Part shown: piece after piece, positions 10,613 to 20,728 of the stretch | Numbering within the stretch: the stretch's first letter is position 1 | How the letters are laid out: each line of letters begins with the position of its first letter | Source of the DNA: Flavobacteriaceae bacterium | GTDB lineage: Bacteria > Bacteroidota > Bacteroidia > Flavobacteriales > Flavobacteriaceae | Assembly: GCA_009693635.1 (NCBI GenBank) | Contig: SHWW01000002.1 | Location: 1-61,001 of the forward strand | Length of the DNA stretch: 61,001 nucleotides | Direction of reading: 5' to 3' | Position numbers and translations under genes: made by a program | Notes under the pieces: generated by a model | Seen by the model: the letters and a program-made list of their open reading frames with translations, nothing else | Databases searched by the model: none | Told to the model about the DNA's origin: nothing

Positions 10613-12907
10613 ATGAAAAACCTATTAAAATCTCTAATAGTATTAATAACCTTATTCTTTTTAAGTTGCTCCGCTCCTAAGGCAGTGGTTGGTTATGGTA
10701 ATCCAATTAATCCAATTGATGTTAAAGTTGATTCTATTTTAAAACTAATGACTTTAGAAGAAAAAGTAGGTCAAATGAATCAGTACAATGGTTTTTGGGA
10801 TATAACTGGACCATCACCAAAAGACGGTCAAGCAGCAAAAAAATATGCAGATTTGAAAAATGGTTGTGTAGGTGCAATGCTTAATGTTAAAGGAGTTAAG
10901 GATGTTCGAGCCATTCAAAAAATTGCTGTAGAACAAACACGCCTAGGCATTCCATTGCTTTTTGGGTTTGATGTGATCCATGGATATAAAACAATAAGTC
11001 CAATCCCATTAGCTGAAGCTGCAAGTTGGGATTTACAAGCAATTAAAAACTCGGCTTCTATGGCTGCGGAAGAAGCTTCTTCAGTAGGAATAAATTGGAC
11101 ATTTGCACCAATGGTTGATATCGCTAGAGATGCTCGTTGGGGAAGAGTAATGGAAGGTGCTGGTGAAGATCCTTATTTAGGTAGTAAAATTGCAATTGCA
11201 AGAGTTCAAGGTTTTCAAGGGGATAATTTTAAATCTAATAAGTCAATTTTGGCTTGTGCCAAACATTTTGCTGGTTATGCTTTTGCAGAATCTGGTCGCG
11301 ATTATAATACGGTTGATATTGGTGAATCTACGTTACAAAACCTCATCTTACCTCCATTTAAAGCCGCTTCTGATGCTGGAGTGAGAACTTTTATGAATTC
11401 ATTCAATGAAATAAGTGGTATTCCTTCAACTGGAAATTCCTATTTACAAAGAAAAATACTTAAAGGAGAATGGAATTTTAACGGTTTTGTAGTTTCAGAT
11501 TGGGGTTCAATTGGGGAAATGATAAATCATGGTTATTCTAAAGATAAAAAACAAGCTTCTGAAATAGCTGTTAAAGCTGGATCGGATATGGATATGGAAT
11601 CGAATGCTTATGTTGAAAATTTAGTAAACCTTGTTCGTGAAGGTAAAGTAAGCGAAAGCCTTGTTGACGATGCCGCAGGACGTATTCTAAGAGTAAAATT
11701 TGAATTGGGATTATTTGAAAATCCTTATAAATATTGTGACGAAAACAATGAAAAACAAACCGTTGGAAAAAAAGCTTTTCAAGACGGTGTTTTAGATGTT
11801 GCTAAAAAGTCGATTGTGCTTTTGAAAAATGAAAACGAACTATTACCACTAAAAAAATCAGGTGTTAAAATTGGATTAATCGGTGCTCTTGCAAATGATA
11901 AAACAAGTCCTTTAGGAAGTTGGAGAATTGCTGCAGATGATAATTCTGCAGTTTCTGTTTTAGAAGGTTTACAAAAATACAAAGACAACCAACTTACCTA
12001 TTCAAAAGGTGCTGATGTAGCAATTGGAAGAACGCAATTTGTTTGGGAAACTAAAATAAATACTACAGATAAATCGGGATTTGCAGAAGCAATTGCTCTA
12101 GCCAAACAAGTGGATGTTGTCGTTATGGTTTTGGGAGAACACGGTTTGCAAACAGGCGAGGGCAGAAGCAGAACAGAAATAGGATTGCCTGGAGTACAGC
12201 AAGAATTATTGGAAGCAATTTATAATGTAAATTCTAATATTGTTTTGGTTTTAAATAATGGTCGTCCATTGACAATTCCTTGGGCAGATGCTCATATTCC
12301 TGCCATTTTAGAAGCTTGGCATTTGGGAACTCAAAGTGGAAATGCAATTGCGCAAGTACTTTATGGCGATTATAATCCAAGTGGAAAATTACCTATGACA
12401 TTCCCTAGAAATGTTGGTCAAGTGCCTATTTATTACAATTATAAAAATACTGGAAGACCAACAATGAACGAACCAGAAAGTGTATTTTGGTCGCATTATT
12501 CTGATGAAAAAAACACTCCGTTATATCCTTTTGGATATGGTTTGAGTTATTCCAAATTTGAGTATTCTAATATAAAATTAAGTGCTTATTCATTTTCAAA
12601 AAATGGTGAAATTAAAGTTAGTTTTACTCTTAAAAATACAGGAAAAGTTGCTGGAAAAGAAGTTACTCAATTGTATATTCGTGATTTAGTAGCTAGTTCT
12701 ACAAGACCTGTAAAAGAACTAAAAGGATTTGAAATGGTTGAATTGCAGCCTAACGAATCAAAGGATGTAACTTTTATTATTAACGAAAAAACAGTAGAGT
12801 TTTTCACTGCAAATTCAAAATGGGAAACAGAACCAGGTGATTTTAAAGTATTTATTGGCGGAAGCTCAATAACTACTCTTGAAGGTAGTTTTCAATTTAT
12901 AAATTAA
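10613..12907 (+). CDS. bglX-like: GH3 beta-glucosidase
   Basis: FAPMVDIARDARWGRVMEGAGEDPYLG, nucleophile region GFVVSDWGSI, FnIII-like C-terminus; ATG at 10613. Confidence 0.92.
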   Translation: MKNLLKSLIVLITLFFLSCSAPKAVVGYGNPINPIDVKVDSILKLMTLEEKVGQMNQYNGFWDITGPSPKDGQAAKKYADLKNGCVGAMLNVKGVKDVRAIQKIAVEQTRLGIPLLFGFDVIHGYKTISPIPLAEAASWDLQAIKNSASMAAEEASSVGINWTFAPMVDIARDARWGRVMEGAGEDPYLGSKIAIARVQGFQGDNFKSNKSILACAKHFAGYAFAESGRDYNTVDIGESTLQNLILPPFKAASDAGVRTFMNSFNEISGIPSTGNSYLQRKILKGEWNFNGFVVSDWGSIGEMINHGYSKDKKQASEIAVKAGSDMDMESNAYVENLVNLVREGKVSESLVDDAAGRILRVKFELGLFENPYKYCDENNEKQTVGKKAFQDGVLDVAKKSIVLLKNENELLPLKKSGVKIGLIGALANDKTSPLGSWRIAADDNSAVSVLEGLQKYKDNQLTYSKGADVAIGRTQFVWETKINTTDKSGFAEAIALAKQVDVVVMVLGEHGLQTGEGRSRTEIGLPGVQQELLEAIYNVNSNIVLVLNNGRPLTIPWADAHIPAILEAWHLGTQSGNAIAQVLYGDYNPSGKLPMTFPRNVGQVPIYYNYKNTGRPTMNEPESVFWSHYSDEKNTPLYPFGYGLSYSKFEYSNIKLSAYSFSKNGEIKVSFTLKNTGKVAGKEVTQLYIRDLVASSTRPVKELKGFEMVELQPNESKDVTFIINEKTVEFFTANSKWETEPGDFKVFIGGSSITTLEGSFQFIN

Positions 12908-12915
12908 TTAGCTTG

Positions 12916-13677
12916 ATGAAAAAGTATTTTATTGTTCTTTTAATTATTAGTAATCTTAATTTTGCTCAAACCCAAAAACGAAAATTGGTTTGGGAAGAAA
13001 ATTTCAATGCCAAAACTCTTGATATGTCTTTTTGGAATTTTGAATTGGGAAATGGATGTCCTGATTTATGTGGTTGGGGAAATAACGAACGCCAAATCTA
13101 TACCGAAAAAAATCATAATATAGTTGATGGAAATTTAGTAATCCAAGCGAAATTGGATTCAGATGTTTTTACTTCTACAAAAATAACAACTAAGAGTAAG
13201 AAACAGTTTCAATACGGACGTTTTGAAGCAAAAGCAAAATTGCCGGTTGGTCAAGGTCTGTGGCCTGCTTTCTGGATGTTAGGTTCTAATATTTCAAATA
13301 TTGGTTGGCCTAAATGTGGTGAAATTGATATTTTGGAATATGTAGGAAGAGAACCGCACATGGTTTTCACTTCTTTGCACACGCAAGACAGCCATGGCGA
13401 AACTATCAATACCAAGAAAACTAAAATTGAAAACATTGAGGAAGGGTTTCATGTTTATACAATGGATTGGACTAAAGAAAAAATTGAATTTTTTGTGGAT
13501 TCTAAATTAGTTTATACATTTCAACCAACGTTTAAAAACGATGATATTTGGCCGTTTAACCAACCTTTTTACATAATTGTCAACTTGGCTGTTGGTGGTA
13601 ATTTTGGTGGTCCAGAAGTCGATAATAAAGTATTTCCTCAAGAATTTAAGATTGATTACATAAAAGTCTACCAATAG
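12916..13677 (+). CDS. GH16 beta-glucanase
   Basis: Signal peptide; WPKCGEIDILEYVGREPH catalytic motif. Confidence 0.92.
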   Translation: MKKYFIVLLIISNLNFAQTQKRKLVWEENFNAKTLDMSFWNFELGNGCPDLCGWGNNERQIYTEKNHNIVDGNLVIQAKLDSDVFTSTKITTKSKKQFQYGRFEAKAKLPVGQGLWPAFWMLGSNISNIGWPKCGEIDILEYVGREPHMVFTSLHTQDSHGETINTKKTKIENIEEGFHVYTMDWTKEKIEFFVDSKLVYTFQPTFKNDDIWPFNQPFYIIVNLAVGGNFGGPEVDNKVFPQEFKIDYIKVYQ

Positions 13678-13899
13678 CTCTGATTATTATTCAACTTCTT
13701 TCGTGATTTATTAAAGATTTGTCACTATTTTTTAAATTTTATTGCATTATAAATGTTAAAATTTCTAAATAATTTTTTTTTAATAAATTTTATATTATAT
13801 TTGTTTAAATATTAATTCTAATTTAACATTTGCCTATACTAAAAACTACTTTTTAGAGATAATTCTCCAATTTTTATTTTAATAACTAAAAAGTATTTT

Positions 13900-14484
13900 A
13901 TGGCTATTGTACAAATCCCAGATTCACTATTGGTGAAAAATTACTTAGCAGGTGATGAAAACGCCTTGACTATTTTAATTAACAGACACCAATCTAAGAT
14001 TTACGGTTTTATCTATTCCAAATTATCGGATAGAGATATTTCAGACGATATATTTCAGGATACTTTTATTAAAGTTATTAAAACCCTGAAGTCTAATTCC
14101 TATAACGAAGAAGGAAAATTTTTATCATGGGTAATGCGAATTTCTCACAACCTTATCATAGATCATTACCGAAGAAATAAAAAAATGCCGATGTACAGAG
14201 AAACAGAGGAATTTTCTATTTTTTCCATTATGTCAGATAATGTACCCAACATTGAATCACAATTAATTACAACTCAAGTAGAAAACGATTTGAGAAAATT
14301 AATTGAGGAACTTCCTGCTGAACAAAAAGAAGTTCTTATGATGCGAATGTATCAAGACCTAAGTTTCAAAGAAATTTCAGAAACGACAGGCGTTAGCATC
14401 AATACGGCTCTTGGTAGAATGCGTTATGCAATTATGAACTTAAGAAAAGTTATTGACAAACATCAAATTATATTAACTAATTAA
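13900..14484 (+). CDS. RNA polymerase sigma factor, sigma-70/ECF type
   Basis: DISDDIFQDTFIKV region 2, LPAEQKEVLMMRMYQDLSFKEISETTGVSINTALGRMRYA region 4. Confidence 0.92.
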   Translation: MAIVQIPDSLLVKNYLAGDENALTILINRHQSKIYGFIYSKLSDRDISDDIFQDTFIKVIKTLKSNSYNEEGKFLSWVMRISHNLIIDHYRRNKKMPMYRETEEFSIFSIMSDNVPNIESQLITTQVENDLRKLIEELPAEQKEVLMMRMYQDLSFKEISETTGVSINTALGRMRYAIMNLRKVIDKHQIILTN

Positions 14485-14540
14485 TACTATTTGAAAATAT
14501 AATACGTTATGGTTAAATATAAATTAATTATTATTTAATT

Positions 14541-14684
14541 ATGGCGAAAATTTACCCTCAAGAGGCTTTAAAAGGTTCAAGAATTTTACCAAAAAAAGAA
14601 ACAATACTGTTCTTACTTAATTATTCAAAAGCATTGAATATTTTAAAAGTTGGTAAAATGTCAATTGAAATCTTAGCTAATTAA
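14541..14684 (+). CDS. 47-aa small protein
   Basis: ATGGCGAAA...GCTAATTAA encodes MAKIYPQEALKGSRILPKKETILFLLNYSKALNILKVGKMSIEILAN; follows the sigma factor and is followed by a terminator; absent from the ORF track. Confidence 0.65.
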   Translation: MAKIYPQEALKGSRILPKKETILFLLNYSKALNILKVGKMSIEILAN

Positions 14685-15359
14685 TCAAAATCCCGATATC
14701 TTATCGGGATTTTTTTTGTAGTATTCTTCCAAAACCGATTTCCGTCCTACAGTTTTTGTGATTACATCTAAATCTAAATTCCAACCTCTGGCAGGCGAAT
14801 ATTCTCGCCCATACCAGATGATTTGTAAGTGCAAATCATTCCAAATTTCCTCAGGAAAAATCCGTTTTGCGTCTTTCTCAGTTTGTGTTACATTTTTTCC
14901 ATTTGTCAAATTCCATCGGTACATTAAGCGGTGAATGTGCGTATCTACAGGAAAAGCAGGAACTCCAAAAGCTTGCGACATTACCACACTTGCGGTTTTA
15001 TGCCCTACGGCAGGAAGCTCTTCCAAGGCTTTAAAACTTTTCGGAACTTTTCCCTCGTGTTTGTCAATTAATATGTGTGACAATCCATGAATCCCTTTCG
15101 ATTTCATTGGAGACAATCCACAAGGTCTTATAATCGCTTTAATTTCCTCCACAGACATTTTAATCATATCATACGGATTATCCGCTTTTGCAAACAATAA
15201 AGGCGTAATTTTATTAACCCGAACATCAGTGCATTGCGCCGATAACAGCACAGCAATCAACAAAGTATAAGGATCTTTATGGTCTAATGGAATCGGAATA
15301 CTGGGATATTTTTCTTTTAACGAATTAATAACAAATGTTATTCGTTCTTGCTTATTCAT
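14685..15359 (-). CDS. nth: Endonuclease III
   Basis: LLSAQCTDVRVNK, LPAVGHKTASVVMSQAFGVPAFPVDTHIHR HhH-GPD. Confidence 0.93.
   Translation of the reverse strand: MNKQERITFVINSLKEKYPSIPIPLDHKDPYTLLIAVLLSAQCTDVRVNKITPLLFAKADNPYDMIKMSVEEIKAIIRPCGLSPMKSKGIHGLSHILIDKHEGKVPKSFKALEELPAVGHKTASVVMSQAFGVPAFPVDTHIHRLMYRWNLTNGKNVTQTEKDAKRIFPEEIWNDLHLQIIWYGREYSPARGWNLDLDVITKTVGRKSVLEEYYKKNPDKISGF
14687..14716. terminator. Rho-independent terminator after the small ORF, overlapping the nth 3' end
   Basis: AAAATCCCGAT-ATCTT-ATCGGGATTTTTTTT. Confidence 0.8.
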
Positions 15360-15447
15360 TTTTCATTAAATTTGGTTCGTAAATTTACTACAATAAATTC
15401 ACTAAAATTCATTTTCAAATAAGCAGTTTTAATTTAAAAAAGATACC

Positions 15448-15900
15448 ATGACAACATTAAAAAAAGGTGATAAATCGCCTCAATTTTCAGGAGTTGACCA
15501 AAACGGTAATACTCACAAATTAGCCGATTACAAAGGAAAAAAATTAGTTGTTTTCTTTTATCCAAAAGCAAATACGCCAGGTTGTACTGCAGAAGCATGT
15601 GATTTAAGTGATAATTTCGGACGTTTCCAATCTAACAATTATGCCATTTTAGGCGTAAGTGCCGATTCTCAAAAAGCGCAAGCCAAATTCAGAGATAAAT
15701 TTGATTTTCCCTTCCCTCTTTTGGCAGATGAAGACAAATTAGTGATTGAAGCGTTTGGAGTTTGGGGACCTAAAAAGTTCATGGGAAAAGAATATGATGG
15801 AATTTACAGAACCACTTTCATAATTGATGAAAATGGAATTATTGACGAAGTTATTTTGGATGTAAAAACCAAAGACCACGCCAACCAAATTCTAAAATAG
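15448..15900 (+). CDS. bcp: Thioredoxin-dependent peroxiredoxin (Bcp type)
   Basis: FFYPKANTPGCTAEACDLSDNF. Confidence 0.93.
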   Translation: MTTLKKGDKSPQFSGVDQNGNTHKLADYKGKKLVVFFYPKANTPGCTAEACDLSDNFGRFQSNNYAILGVSADSQKAQAKFRDKFDFPFPLLADEDKLVIEAFGVWGPKKFMGKEYDGIYRTTFIIDENGIIDEVILDVKTKDHANQILK

Positions 15901-16038
15901 TTTTAGGGTTTTTTATGAGCATAAATTTTAGTTTTTCCATACCATTCGTTAAACTATTCGCTGTATCTTTTGGAAAACCAACCCATAAAAAGATATTTCT
16001 TGTTTTTGCAACTCCTTGATGGCAGAAGTATTTTTTTA

Positions 16039-16599
16039 TTAGTTTTTCATAAAAATAATCCAATCCCAATCTGATGGATTTCCAATCCCAACACTTGGAG
16101 TGTAGAGAAAAATTTTAACTGTTGCATTTGGATTTGAGTTTAAATACTGCCTCACCTTTCTTAGACTTTGAACGGAATCCCAAATAGTGTTATAGTTATA
16201 TGTTAAGTTATTGGGATTAAATACATTCTCAAATCCTGCAATTGGAGTTGCAAAATCGGCTGTTTCAGTCCTGTCAAACTGATTTGCATTTAATAGATTT
16301 TGAGGATAATTAATTTGTCCAAGCCCCATCCAAAATATAGTTCCATCAAATATAGTTTCATTTAATTCTTGATATTTTAGTTTTATACTTCCAAAATCTC
16401 CGTTAGAAAGATATTGATTAGTTACGGTCATATTAGAAGTAATATTAGTAAAAGACAACTCTTTTCCTCCTTCAAATAGGTTTGTATTATAATCAACTTT
16501 CAATACCAAAACACTATTTTGATTTTTTTCATCATTTTCTTTTGAACAAGAAACTAAAGTCAAAATAAGTGTTGCAATTGCAAAGATTTTAGTTTTCAT
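16039..16599 (-). CDS. Hypothetical lipoprotein
   Basis: Lipobox LTLVSCSK; no recognised domain. Confidence 0.6.
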   Translation of the reverse strand: MKTKIFAIATLILTLVSCSKENDEKNQNSVLVLKVDYNTNLFEGGKELSFTNITSNMTVTNQYLSNGDFGSIKLKYQELNETIFDGTIFWMGLGQINYPQNLLNANQFDRTETADFATPIAGFENVFNPNNLTYNYNTIWDSVQSLRKVRQYLNSNPNATVKIFLYTPSVGIGNPSDWDWIIFMKN

Positions 16600-16906
16600 A
16601 ATTTTATTATTAGATTATTATTATATTAATTAAGTCAATAACAGTTATAATATACTATTTTTGGTTTAATTCAATTTTTAATATATATTATTTGTTATGA
16701 AGATTTTTTGTAAAGACACATTTTTATTCAATACATACTTTTTTTTCTTATTATTACTTCAAAATAAAAATTTCAAGTCCAAATAAAAAGGAATTATTGT
16801 TTTTTTTGATAGTGTTTACATAATATTTTTTAGCCTAAATATTTTAAAATAAAAAAGACAAAAAGCAGCATTAGTTCTTCTTGGCTTTATATATTTGTAT
16901 TTTGAA

Positions 16907-18367
16907 TTAGTTTTTGGCTTTCAAAACCTTATTAGGATCGAACCCAAAAAGGCGCTGTTTTTTGATGATTTCACTAATTCCTCCTGGTAGCATTTCTTCC
17001 CAACCGGATTTTCCATTGCTAATCATTTTCAAGACTTCACGTGAAAAAACTTCTAAATTTTGTGGGTCGAAATCTTCAATATCGATTACTTTCCCATTGA
17101 ATTTGAAGAATTTATACAACTCTTTCATTCTTGGATGTACTTTCAAATTATTTGAAGTTATTATTTCACTATTTTCCCCAAGCATTGGGTATAAAAATAC
17201 TTTTAAATCACGATAGAAAAGTTTTCCAAAGGCTTCTAAAATTCCACCACTCAAATGGCGGTAGTATTTTTCATCGAATATATCGATTAAATTATTTACT
17301 CCCATTGCTAATCCCATTCGAGCTTTAGTATAATTAGAGAAATATTCAACTACTCGATAATATTCTTGGAAGTTCGAAATCATTACTGTTTGCCCTAAGG
17401 AACAAAGCAATTTCGCTCGATCCATAAAATCACGTTCGTCAATTTCTCCGTCGGAACGTAAATTAGAAAGTGTGATTTCAAAAATCACCAAGGTATTTTC
17501 CCTATCAACTTTATTTTCGTTGAGAAACATTTTCAAGGAATGCTCGTACATATCCATATTTACTTTCGTAACTGGTCTGAAACTTCCCCTTAATGCCAGG
17601 ATATTTTTTTTGTAAAGAATGGCTGCTGGCAAAATGTTATTCCCATTTGGGTCAAACATAACCGCATCAGTCATTCCATTTTTTACCAATTGTAAACTCA
17701 TTAAGCGATTGTCAACATTAGCAAAACGAGGTCCTGAAAAGTTAATAGTGTCAATTTCTAATTGGTCTTTATCTAAATGGTCATATAAATAACGAAGCAA
17801 TTTTTTAGGGTCGTTGTATTTGTAATAAGCACCATAAATCAAATTTACTCCCAAAACACCTAAGGTTTCTTGTTGCAATTTTGCATCAGTTTCCTTAAAT
17901 CGCATATGAATAATAATTTCATTTACATCTTCATCAGGTTCAATTTGGTATCTAATTCCTACCCAACCGTGGCCTTTGAATTGTTTTGCGAAATCAATGG
18001 TTGCAACGGTATTAGCATAGCTAAAAAACATTTTATTTGGATGTTTAGCTCTGCTTAACCTTTTTTCAATCAAGTCGTATTCGTGAGATAGCATTTTTTT
18101 TAAGCGACTTTCGATTACATACCTGCCATCACCTTCATCTCCATAAATGGCATCACTAAAATCTTTATCGTAGGCTGACATTGCTTTCGCAATTGTTCCG
18201 GAAGAACCTCCCGATCTAAAAAAATGCCTAACGGTTTCTTGACCAGCACCAATTTCAGCAAAAGTGCCATAGATGTTTTCGTTCAAATTGATACGAAGCG
18301 CTTTGTCTTTTATAGAAGGAATTTGCTCGATGACTTTGTCACCTTTTAATTTTATTTCAGTCTCCAT
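16907..18367 (-). CDS. Conserved protein of unknown function (database names for such homologs should not be trusted)
   Basis: Full-length 486-aa ORF, no signal peptide; NIYGTFAEIGAGQETVRHFFR N-terminus recalled as conserved across bacteria. Confidence 0.75.
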   Translation of the reverse strand: METEIKLKGDKVIEQIPSIKDKALRINLNENIYGTFAEIGAGQETVRHFFRSGGSSGTIAKAMSAYDKDFSDAIYGDEGDGRYVIESRLKKMLSHEYDLIEKRLSRAKHPNKMFFSYANTVATIDFAKQFKGHGWVGIRYQIEPDEDVNEIIIHMRFKETDAKLQQETLGVLGVNLIYGAYYKYNDPKKLLRYLYDHLDKDQLEIDTINFSGPRFANVDNRLMSLQLVKNGMTDAVMFDPNGNNILPAAILYKKNILALRGSFRPVTKVNMDMYEHSLKMFLNENKVDRENTLVIFEITLSNLRSDGEIDERDFMDRAKLLCSLGQTVMISNFQEYYRVVEYFSNYTKARMGLAMGVNNLIDIFDEKYYRHLSGGILEAFGKLFYRDLKVFLYPMLGENSEIITSNNLKVHPRMKELYKFFKFNGKVIDIEDFDPQNLEVFSREVLKMISNGKSGWEEMLPGGISEIIKKQRLFGFDPNKVLKAKN

Positions 18368-18454
18368 TTTATGATGTAAAATAACTTGTTCACAAAGTTA
18401 ATAAAATAGGGCTTTAATAAAAGATTTTTAATCTTATTTTTGTAAAAAAGAAAT

Positions 18455-19222
18455 TTGTTGAAAGTATATTTTTTAGGCACCGGCACGTCGCAAGGAATTC
18501 CAGTTATAGGAAGTCATCATTCTGTATGCCAAAGTGAGAACCCTAAAGACAAGCGATTACGCGTTTCTGTATGGATTTCTTGGGAAGGATTTTCTTTCGT
18601 AATTGATTGCGGTCCGGATTTTAGACAACAAATGCTAACTTCAAAATGTCCTAAAGTAGAAGCTATTTTGTATACGCATGAGCATGCCGATCATACCGCC
18701 GGAATGGATGATATTCGTCCTTTTAATTTCAAGCAAGGAAATATTCCAATTTATGCACACCAACGCGTACTAGAAAATTTAAAAAGAAGATTCGATTATA
18801 TTTTTGAGACGGTGAATAAATATCCTGGTGCCCCAACCGTTTCTCCAATTGAAGTAATCAATAATCAGCCATTCATTTTGGGAGGAAAATTAGTAATTCC
18901 AATTAATGTTATGCACGGAAATCTTCAAGTATTTGGCTATAGAATTGATAATTTTGCATACCTTACGGATGTGAAAACTATTCAAAATTCAGAACTTGAA
19001 AAGTTAAAAAACCTTGATGTTCTGGTAGTAAATACCTTACGTGAAGAGCCACATAGTTCGCATTTTAATTTGCAAGAAGCCTTAAAATTTATAGCTTTGG
19101 TGCAACCAAAAAAAACCTATTTGACTCATATAAGTCATATTTTAGGTTTTCACGATGAAGTACAACAAAAACTTCCTAAAAACGTTTTTTTAGCATATGA
19201 TAATTTAGAAATTAATATTTAA
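18455..19222 (+). CDS. MBL-fold metallo-hydrolase (PhnP-like), TTG start
   Basis: FLGTGTSQGIP, THEHADHTAGMDD, LTHISH. Confidence 0.88.
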   Translation: MLKVYFLGTGTSQGIPVIGSHHSVCQSENPKDKRLRVSVWISWEGFSFVIDCGPDFRQQMLTSKCPKVEAILYTHEHADHTAGMDDIRPFNFKQGNIPIYAHQRVLENLKRRFDYIFETVNKYPGAPTVSPIEVINNQPFILGGKLVIPINVMHGNLQVFGYRIDNFAYLTDVKTIQNSELEKLKNLDVLVVNTLREEPHSSHFNLQEALKFIALVQPKKTYLTHISHILGFHDEVQQKLPKNVFLAYDNLEINI

Positions 19223-19225
19223 AAA

Positions 19226-19729
19226 ATGAAACAATCCCTTTTACTCTACCTATTTATTCTTGCATTAGTTTTCAATGTTTTCACTTATTCTTATTATTCA
19301 AAAGAAGTAGCTTTTCAAAAAGAACAGCTTGATAAATTGACAAAAAAAAACAAAGTTAATGAAGTGAAACTAAATGATAATTTGATTGATGCAAACTATT
19401 TTTCTATAGAAAACAACGAGAAAGCACAGAATTATTTTTACTCTGATGTACCAGAATTAAATATAGATTTTGCAACATTAATACCATTACTTAAAGATAA
19501 ATTAATGGACTTTAATGATATTCCAAATGGAAATCCTTACACAGGTCAAGAAAAATTAGGAGCAAATAAGTTTATTATCAATAAAATAAAAGTACTAAAT
19601 CACAGGTGGATTATTGCCGATTATTGTGATGGAGAATATTGGGGCGAAGTTTTATTGAAGTATTTTTTAAACGATGACAAAAGCATTTCTTTTGAAGTTA
19701 ATCAATCCTTATTGTACCAAAAACAGTAA
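19226..19729 (+). CDS. Hypothetical protein
   Basis: Starts 3 nt after the MBL gene; N-terminal hydrophobic segment. Confidence 0.65.
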   Translation: MKQSLLLYLFILALVFNVFTYSYYSKEVAFQKEQLDKLTKKNKVNEVKLNDNLIDANYFSIENNEKAQNYFYSDVPELNIDFATLIPLLKDKLMDFNDIPNGNPYTGQEKLGANKFIINKIKVLNHRWIIADYCDGEYWGEVLLKYFLNDDKSISFEVNQSLLYQKQ

Positions 19730-19744
19730 TTAGTGAGGTTTTAT

Positions 19745-20392
19745 TTATTTTTCTAGCAACCAATTTTTTAAATCATAAAAGTTCCGTGGGGAAACCCCGT
19801 GACCAATTGGGTATTCTTTAAAGGTTGTTTTAATACCTAAAGCTTCCAAAATAGCGGGTGTTTTTCTTGCCCAATCCACAGGAATTACTTGATCTACCGA
19901 TCCGTGGGAAGCAAATATTTTCAAGTTGCTAAAATCATTACTTTGATAGTTTTCTTGAATAATATCTAGGTTCAAATAACCGCTCATAGCTGCTACTTTT
20001 TGAACTTTTTTAGGATAAGACAGTGCAATTGAATAACTCAAAATAGAACCTTGGCTAAAGCCGATTAAAGTTACATTGGAACAATCAATTGGATAATTCG
20101 CAATCAATTCATCAATGAAATTAAGTGCTAAATCTCTTGAAATTATGGCTTGGTCGTGATCTGAAAACTTCTTCTGGTCTGCATCAAAGTTGATGGCGTA
20201 CCAAGCATAACTTTCATATTGTAAATAATAAGGTGCTCGTGCAGAAACCACATAATACTCGTCTGGGAGTTCTGAAGCAAAAGAAAATAAATCGGCTTCA
20301 TTGCTCCCGTAACCGTGCAATAATAGTAATAATGGGTTTTTATCTGCGTTTATTTTTGGTTCTCTTATTTGATAAACTAATGATAATTCCAT
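19745..20392 (-). CDS. Alpha/beta hydrolase (phospholipase/carboxylesterase family)
   Basis: LLLLHGYGSNEADLF, IGFSQGSILSY, SHGSVDQVIPV, GHGVSP. Confidence 0.85.
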   Translation of the reverse strand: MELSLVYQIREPKINADKNPLLLLLHGYGSNEADLFSFASELPDEYYVVSARAPYYLQYESYAWYAINFDADQKKFSDHDQAIISRDLALNFIDELIANYPIDCSNVTLIGFSQGSILSYSIALSYPKKVQKVAAMSGYLNLDIIQENYQSNDFSNLKIFASHGSVDQVIPVDWARKTPAILEALGIKTTFKEYPIGHGVSPRNFYDLKNWLLEK

Positions 20393-20394
20393 AT

Positions 20395-20721
20395 TTATGA
20401 GATGCTTTTAAACCATTTTTGAAAATAATTACCCAATAAAGGCATTGGTTTTGTAGTTCCATTTATGGCACTGAAAATACCATAACTCCATAATACAGAA
20501 ACAGAAATCCACATTGGTGCGGAGATAAGAAGGCTGTCAAAATTACTAATTATTAATCCTAAAGATATAAAAGTCAATGAAATTCCTAATGCTTGACGAA
20601 TGTGAAACGACACAAATGAATTTTTACTTTCACTATTCATTGACATAGCAATTAAAACGCCAACTACTAAAACGTAACTTGTTATTGCGGCTATTTTCCC
20701 TTCTTCTACTGAGTTTTCCAT
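20395..20721 (-). CDS. DUF4870-like small membrane protein
   Basis: Four hydrophobic segments; SFVSFHIRQALGISL motif. Confidence 0.65.
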   Translation of the reverse strand: MENSVEEGKIAAITSYVLVVGVLIAMSMNSESKNSFVSFHIRQALGISLTFISLGLIISNFDSLLISAPMWISVSVLWSYGIFSAINGTTKPMPLLGNYFQKWFKSIS

Positions 20722-20728
20722 ATTATTT

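Noticed and set aside
15851-16069. 72-aa minus-strand ORF (GVAKTRNIFLWVGFPKDTANSLTNGMEK)
   Set aside because: Overlaps the bcp end and the next gene's end; no supporting context. Could be a degenerate fragment but cannot be shown without a search.
16914-17328. Plus-strand ORFs antisense to the 486-aa gene
   Set aside because: Antisense of a well-supported coding gene; no promoter or codon support.
18435-18442. TATTTTTG -7 element before the MBL-fold gene
   Set aside because: No TTTG/TTG at the required 19-nt spacing; not reported as a promoter.
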